A stretch of DNA of 18,325 nt from Candidatus Poseidoniaceae archaeon (lineage in GTDB: Archaea; Thermoplasmatota; Poseidoniia; Poseidoniales; Poseidoniaceae), in the NCBI GenBank assembly GCA_022424925.1, contig JAKMGM010000155.1, positions 1 through 18,325 of the forward strand, in the 5' to 3' direction. Below, piece by piece: positions 15,501 to 18,325 of this stretch. The first letter of the stretch is position 1; every line of letters starts with the position of its first letter. Made by a program: the position numbers and the translations under genes. The notes beneath the pieces are model-generated. The model ran no database searches. It worked only from the letters and a program-made list of their open reading frames with translations, and had not been told where the DNA came from.

Positions 15501-16684
15501 ACTTTACCCAATCGAACTTTGGATATCAATGCATTCTGTGCGTGTACATCAGCAGATGCATCAAAGCATTGCTTGGAGATGTCAAAAGCACCAGCATCAT
15601 GGAATGCTCCGGTGGCTGAATCCTTCACCAATGCGTCGAACCTGGAACGGATTCCACTGCTGGTGAGTCCGAAGACGTCAGCGAGGAGGTCTGCAGCCCC
15701 AGATTGCAACCCGTAGTAGGTGAGACTGGCGTAAGCTGCAACACAGACAACCATTCGCTCTTCGATGTTGATGGTGAGTGCGCTGCTGGTACCTTCGTTC
15801 AACAAGGCAAGACGGGATTCGGTTTCGTACAACACCTTTTGGAAATCGTCTTCACTGAGGTGTTCAGCCAACATCTCAAACACGTGTTCCATGGCTTGGG
15901 AAATCGAATCTTCTCTTCTGTCGTTGGCGTTCTTACGGGGGGGCATCTGTGCCCACTTCATGGTGAGTCGTGCCTTCCAGTGTTGGAGAATACGTATTCG
16001 GGCGTTGCTGATTTGTTTTGTGGAGATGCCGTACTTTTCCATGGTTGCGCGACGGTCGAATTTTGGCATGATACCAAGTTCACCTGCAAGCTCAACGATT
16101 GCTGCAGCAATGATAATCGCATTTTGCTCTTCAGATGCTCCTTTGATGCCCTTGTCCTTGCGGCAGATGGATTGCTTGGGCATCCCCAAACGCTTGTTCA
16201 AGGATTTACCCTGCTTCTTTCGAACAGTCTCTTGGCCAGCAGTCAGTGGTTTACAGGACATTTCTACGATGAATTCCAAGATGTGGAGGGCGTGACGTCC
16301 GTAGAGTTGCTCGATGTTACGCTTCACGCGATTGGCGAAGGGGTGTGGGTTTCGAACCGTACTGCGGTCAATCTTCTCGAGGAGTCGGTACTTGGAGGGG
16401 TTGTTCACGCCCTTAACGCCGTATCGTCGCACCTTTGGGCCGGTTCCACCAATGTTTCGGTTTGTGTCGCTGTCTATGCGCACAGATTGGTAGTGTGCAC
16501 CTTCTCCGAACAAAGCAGCCCCGTTGTCTTCGGCAAGAATTTTCTGGTCTTTGTGGACCAGGCCGCAATCGTTGCACCATGTTTCGCCTTTCTCGGCCAC
16601 TGCGGTTAGGTTCTTGCTTGCGCACTCGTCGCAATGTGTAAGTTCTTTCTTGTTTTGGTTCATGTCTTCAGTCATCGTAATCAT
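15461..16684 (-). CDS. tfb: Transcription initiation factor TFB (TFIIB-like), enlarged
   Basis: TFB bridges TBP-bound promoter DNA and RNA polymerase. From the ATG at 16684 it has 407 residues, against about 300 for a typical archaeal TFB. A zinc ribbon (Cys18, Cys21, Cys37, Cys40; CDEC and CNDCG) is followed by a B-reader/linker-like stretch containing GGTGPKVRRYG. Two cyclin-like repeats follow, each ending in a helix-turn-helix: YGISTKQISNARIRIL (about 218-233) and FGLTSSGIRSRFDALV (about 338-353). A Lys/Arg-rich insertion of about 35 residues (about 148-182) lies within the first repeat, and a tail of about 50 residues follows the second. Met32 and Met36 of a longer, TTG-started frame (16675, 16663) are alternative starts. 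No SD precedes any of them, and CTATTTTGG about 30 bp upstream suggests a leaderless mRNA. This is probably one of several TFBs in the genome, and a specialised one. Confidence 0.9.
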   Translation of the reverse strand: MITMTEDMNQNKKELTHCDECASKNLTAVAEKGETWCNDCGLVHKDQKILAEDNGAALFGEGAHYQSVRIDSDTNRNIGGTGPKVRRYGVKGVNNPSKYRLLEKIDRSTVRNPHPFANRVKRNIEQLYGRHALHILEFIVEMSCKPLTAGQETVRKKQGKSLNKRLGMPKQSICRKDKGIKGASEEQNAIIIAAAIVELAGELGIMPKFDRRATMEKYGISTKQISNARIRILQHWKARLTMKWAQMPPRKNANDRREDSISQAMEHVFEMLAEHLSEDDFQKVLYETESRLALLNEGTSSALTINIEERMVVCVAAYASLTYYGLQSGAADLLADVFGLTSSGIRSRFDALVKDSATGAFHDAGAFDISKQCFDASADVHAQNALISKVRLGKVCGNRSAFSSSLY

Positions 16685-16711
16685 CTCAGTTCTTGTTCGG
16701 TTCTTGTTTGG

Positions 16712-16719
16712 CCAAAATA
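16712..16719 (-). promoter_or_regulatory. TATA-like box of tfb
   Basis: On the minus strand this reads CTATTTTG, about 30 bp before the ATG at 16684, which is compatible with a leaderless tfb transcript. A second, more AT-rich minus-strand candidate (CTTAAATAAAAG, about 16801-16812) would give a leader of about 95 nt. Confidence 0.35.
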
Positions 16720-16733
16720 GCTTCTTCACACTC

Positions 16734-16751
16734 TTTGGGGGGAGCCCCAAA
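16734..16751. repeat. Perfect inverted repeat upstream of tfb
   Basis: TTTGGGG-GGAG-CCCCAAA has two perfect 7-bp arms and a 4-base spacer. It sits just upstream of the proximal tfb TATA-like box, or inside the leader if the distal promoter is used. It could be an operator or an RNA hairpin; the sequence alone does not decide. Confidence 0.6.
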
Positions 16752-16829
16752 AAGGCAATTAAACTCAATTTCGCCGCCCAACAGGTATACTAGGCACGAG
16801 CTTTTATTTAAGCGTTTCGGCAATCATGA

Positions 16830-16848
16830 CTTGATTTTGTAAAACAAG
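16830..16848. repeat. Imperfect 19-bp dyad, operator-like
   Basis: CTTGATTTTGTAAAACAAG reads symmetrically as CTTGnTTTnnnAAAnCAAG, with 14 of 19 positions conserved on reverse complementation. Its size and spacing suit a dimeric helix-turn-helix regulator. It lies 43 bp before the rightward TATA box. Confidence 0.45.
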
Positions 16849-16891
16849 ACCCTTTCATGTTTGGACAAACAATAACATTTCCTTTCGACTG

Positions 16892-16899
16892 TATATAAA
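16892..16899 (+). promoter_or_regulatory. Strong TATA box, rightward transcript
   Basis: TATATAAA is the best TATA consensus I found in the window. Its centre lies 25-26 bp before the ATG at 16921, predicting transcription that starts at or next to that ATG and continues into the AddB-like gene. Confidence 0.7.
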
Positions 16900-16920
16900 G
16901 AAAGCAAAACACACCGGTTC

Positions 16921-17013
16921 ATGCACACACGTATTCATTCAACAGTATATGAACGCCCATCGCCTAAACGACGACGTTATCGACGAGCCTTCAAGAACAG
17001 TCGTCATCTGTAA
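16921..17013 (+). CDS. Short basic leader peptide or small protein, 30 aa
   Basis: An ORF of 30 codons starts with the ATG that lies at the predicted leaderless transcription start and ends at TAA. The product begins MHTRIHSTVYERPSPK and continues RRRYRRAFKNSRHL, with about one third Arg and Lys. It could be a small nucleic-acid-binding protein or a translated leader that affects the following gene. It resembles no ribosomal protein I know well enough to name. It overlaps another 28-codon ORF in a different frame, and at most one of them need be real. Evidence for translation is only the TATA-to-ATG spacing and the composition. Confidence 0.4.
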   Translation: MHTRIHSTVYERPSPKRRRYRRAFKNSRHL

Positions 17014-17035
17014 TGGTGATGGGGCGCTGCAATGA
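16949..17035 (+). CDS. Alternative short ORF coupled to the AddB-like gene, 28 aa
   Basis: This ORF (MNAHRLNDDVIDEPSRTV...) ends at a TGA that shares four bases (ATGA) with the start codon at 17032, the classic arrangement of translationally coupled genes. It competes with the 30-codon ORF in another frame. Its composition is less skewed and more protein-like, but it has no SD and starts about 28 nt downstream of the predicted transcription start. Confidence 0.28.
   Translation: MNAHRLNDDVIDEPSRTVVICNGDGALQ
17015..17020 (+). promoter_or_regulatory. Shine-Dalgarno of the AddB-like gene
   Basis: GGTGAT lies 11 bases before the ATG at 17032 and just after the TAA at 17011-17013. It matches the anti-SD complement and suits a gene translated from within a longer transcript. 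Confidence 0.45.
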
Positions 17036-18325
17036 ATGAAGGAATTGCCGTATCAATAACCCTTGAGGCTATTGATTCAGGCGATAATCTCCCGCCTTGG
17101 TTGTTTGAGGCATTACAGGACGGAGGTGCCGGCAACCTCCTCATCGTTCACCCCAATGAAGCAAGTCGAAACCAAGCATTACTCAACTTGTCCCAATCCG
17201 ATACGCCCCTCGATACAACCCATCATTTGACACTGCCACGTCTTGTTCAGCTGCTCATGATGGATTTAGGTCTACCACCGCTACTGCCCGATGATGCAGG
17301 AACATTTGCCGTCGTACACGCTCATACCAAAAGAGCGGCTGAGCATGGAGATTTACCGCTCTTGTTCGCAGCAACCGATGGCAGAAAATGGTCTGCTTTT
17401 CAAACTGAACGTGTACTTTCCTTGCACCGCACACTCACTCATTTGGACGACCCATGGTCTTGGGATGAAGACCCCGGTGCTCGTGAGTTTGATCGATTGT
17501 TACAAAAAGTCGAACACGTACTTTCAGGAACGCATCCACACCATGCACTCCACACTCTTACAGGTGAACTGTCAAGCACTTCGAGTTCTCCTTTCACCTT
17601 GAACGATGTCGACGGTATTGTCCTCCTCAATTCTGCCCCAGACTTTACCGAAGCAGAAAGTGCTTTTTTCCGCCAATTGTCTCTTCACCGCCCTGTCCAC
17701 CAATTGTGCTGTGCAGGTTCTTTTCGACTCGGGCACCACGGTGCTTACCTCTTTGAAGCAGAGTGGGATTATGTTACTCAAGAGACCCTTCCACCTTGGT
17801 TGCCCGACCACCACGTTTGGAAGCCACCCGTGCGTGTACATTGGCGTTCAAGGCGCGGCGATGAGAAGAACGTCTCACTTCACCGAGTTACGTTGGAACG
17901 CTGCAAACACGGCATGGATGCGGCAATCGAGTTGCTTCGCTCACACGCCCTTCACGGAGAAGGAACAGCGCTCATCATAGACGGTGCATCTGAATCAAAC
18001 ATGACCGAATGGCAATCTCGTCTCAAAGCCTTAGGCTTGACCAACGGTTTTGAAAAAACAGACCTGGAACACATACCCGCAGTTTCAGGCCTTCTACGAG
18101 CGATGAAACTTGGTTCTGGAATGGAGGCTTGGTCTCTGCAGCAGTTACGTGTTTTGTTTGAGCACAACAGCCTTCCTTTGTTGAATGGGGGGATTGAAAG
18201 CACATCACACCCAACTGAACGGCAGTGGGCACCTCGACCCCACCCTGATGTTTTGGAGAACATTGCTCGTTCGTTCCACGTCCGCGGGGGTCTTGGTAGC
18301 TTATCTCGTTGGCTGTCTATTTTAT
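17032..18325 (+). CDS. AddB/RecC-like helicase-nuclease subunit, 3'-truncated
   Basis: The frame is open from the ATG at 17032 to the window edge, giving 431 residues with the C-terminus missing. An in-frame TGA at 17017 fixes this as the first possible start. The layout recalls the inactivated superfamily I helicase half of AddB/RecC-type proteins. It has an N-terminal strand without a Walker A (NLLIVHPNEASRNQALL, about 35-51). A Walker B-like strand without the catalytic acids lies in DGIVLLNSAPDFTEAESAFFRQL. A UvrD motif IV-like block (HGMDAAIELLRSHALHGEGTALII) and PAVSGLLRAMKLGSGMEAWSLQQLRVLF follow, the latter matching the region that precedes the channel domain. A PD-(D/E)XK nuclease domain would be expected beyond the window. 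If so, it would act with an AddA-like helicase in double-strand break end processing. The assignment rests on pattern recognition only. Confidence 0.55.
   Translation, partial: MNEGIAVSITLEAIDSGDNLPPWLFEALQDGGAGNLLIVHPNEASRNQALLNLSQSDTPLDTTHHLTLPRLVQLLMMDLGLPPLLPDDAGTFAVVHAHTKRAAEHGDLPLLFAATDGRKWSAFQTERVLSLHRTLTHLDDPWSWDEDPGAREFDRLLQKVEHVLSGTHPHHALHTLTGELSSTSSSPFTLNDVDGIVLLNSAPDFTEAESAFFRQLSLHRPVHQLCCAGSFRLGHHGAYLFEAEWDYVTQETLPPWLPDHHVWKPPVRVHWRSRRGDEKNVSLHRVTLERCKHGMDAAIELLRSHALHGEGTALIIDGASESNMTEWQSRLKALGLTNGFEKTDLEHIPAVSGLLRAMKLGSGMEAWSLQQLRVLFEHNSLPLLNGGIESTSHPTERQWAPRPHPDVLENIARSFHVRGGLGSLSRWLSIL

Larger units (their letters stand above)
16685..17031. promoter_or_regulatory. Divergent regulatory region between tfb and the AddB-like gene
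   Basis: This is the longest stretch without a recognised gene. From left to right it holds a direct repeat, GTTCTTGTT at 16689-16697 and again from about 16700, roughly one helical turn apart. Next come the tfb TATA-like box at 16712, the perfect dyad at 16734-16751 and a second AT-rich TATA candidate facing tfb (16801-16812). An imperfect 19-bp dyad (16830-16848), a strong rightward TATA box (16892-16899) and two overlapping short ORFs (16921-17013 and 16949-17035) follow. No tRNA or other structured RNA is evident. Confidence 0.6.

Noticed and set aside
15704..16609. 301-codon plus-strand ORF opposite tfb
   Set aside because: It lies wholly antisense to the clear TFB gene, is Cys/Val/Phe-rich in the way antisense frames often are, and has no start signal.
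16685..16768. N-terminal extension of TFB from a TTG at 16768
   Set aside because: The start is a rare TTG without an SD, the added residues do not resemble a TFB N-terminus, and the frame runs through the inverted repeat and TATA-like box.
16685..17031. A tRNA or structured RNA gene in the large divergent gap
   Set aside because: I found no T-loop or anticodon-stem pattern on either strand; the gap is explained by promoters, dyads and short ORFs.

Overview
The window looks like chromosomal DNA from a euryarchaeon, most likely a planktonic Thermoplasmatota lineage such as Marine Group II/III (Poseidoniales and relatives). The support is archaeal information-processing machinery: a single-chain MCM helicase, GatE of the archaeal Glu-tRNA(Gln) amidotransferase, two archaeal-type peptidyl-tRNA hydrolases (Pth2) and a TFB. 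TATA boxes sit about 25 nt before start codons, and Shine-Dalgarno (SD) motifs occur inside operons. Genes are tightly packed, base composition is near-balanced, and large secreted or membrane-anchored proteins are present. The lineage is inferred from gene content; no rRNA is present.

Layout. Positions 1-1317 (+) hold the 3' end of a large membrane-anchored surface protein. Positions 1329-3530 (-) hold a hydrolase followed by purM, transcribed leftwards and convergent with the first gene. A divergent gap (3531-3738) then separates these from a long rightward series: mcm, gatE, a PQQ-type beta-propeller protein with a C-terminal DUF4430-like domain, an ECF-transporter S component, two tandem pth2 genes, a threonine aldolase, and a large zinc-ribbon protein of unknown function that has its own TATA box. 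That last gene converges, with one base between stop codons, on a leftward pair: a secreted thioredoxin-like protein whose start overlaps the end of a TFB gene. A 347-bp divergent regulatory region (16685-17031) lies between the TFB gene and a rightward AddB/RecC-like gene that runs off the window. This region contains two very short ORFs, a strong TATA box and two dyads.

How the genes work together. The mcm-gatE-propeller-S component-pth2-pth2 run mixes replication, aminoacyl-tRNA synthesis, cofactor uptake and ribosome rescue in a near-gapless series. The two translation functions (GatE, Pth2) are separated by a propeller/DUF4430 protein and an S component, which I read as a small-molecule (possibly corrinoid) uptake module. 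Start signals follow two modes. Apparent transcript-first genes have a TATA box at leaderless distance, whereas several internal genes have SD motifs, some embedded in the preceding stop codon.

Most promising for follow-up: the propeller-DUF4430/S-component pair, the tandem divergent Pth2 paralogues, the uncharacterised 785-residue zinc-ribbon protein, the enlarged TFB with its dyad-rich promoter, and the short ORFs upstream of the AddB-like gene. I see no tRNA, rRNA, CRISPR array, insertion sequence or intein.
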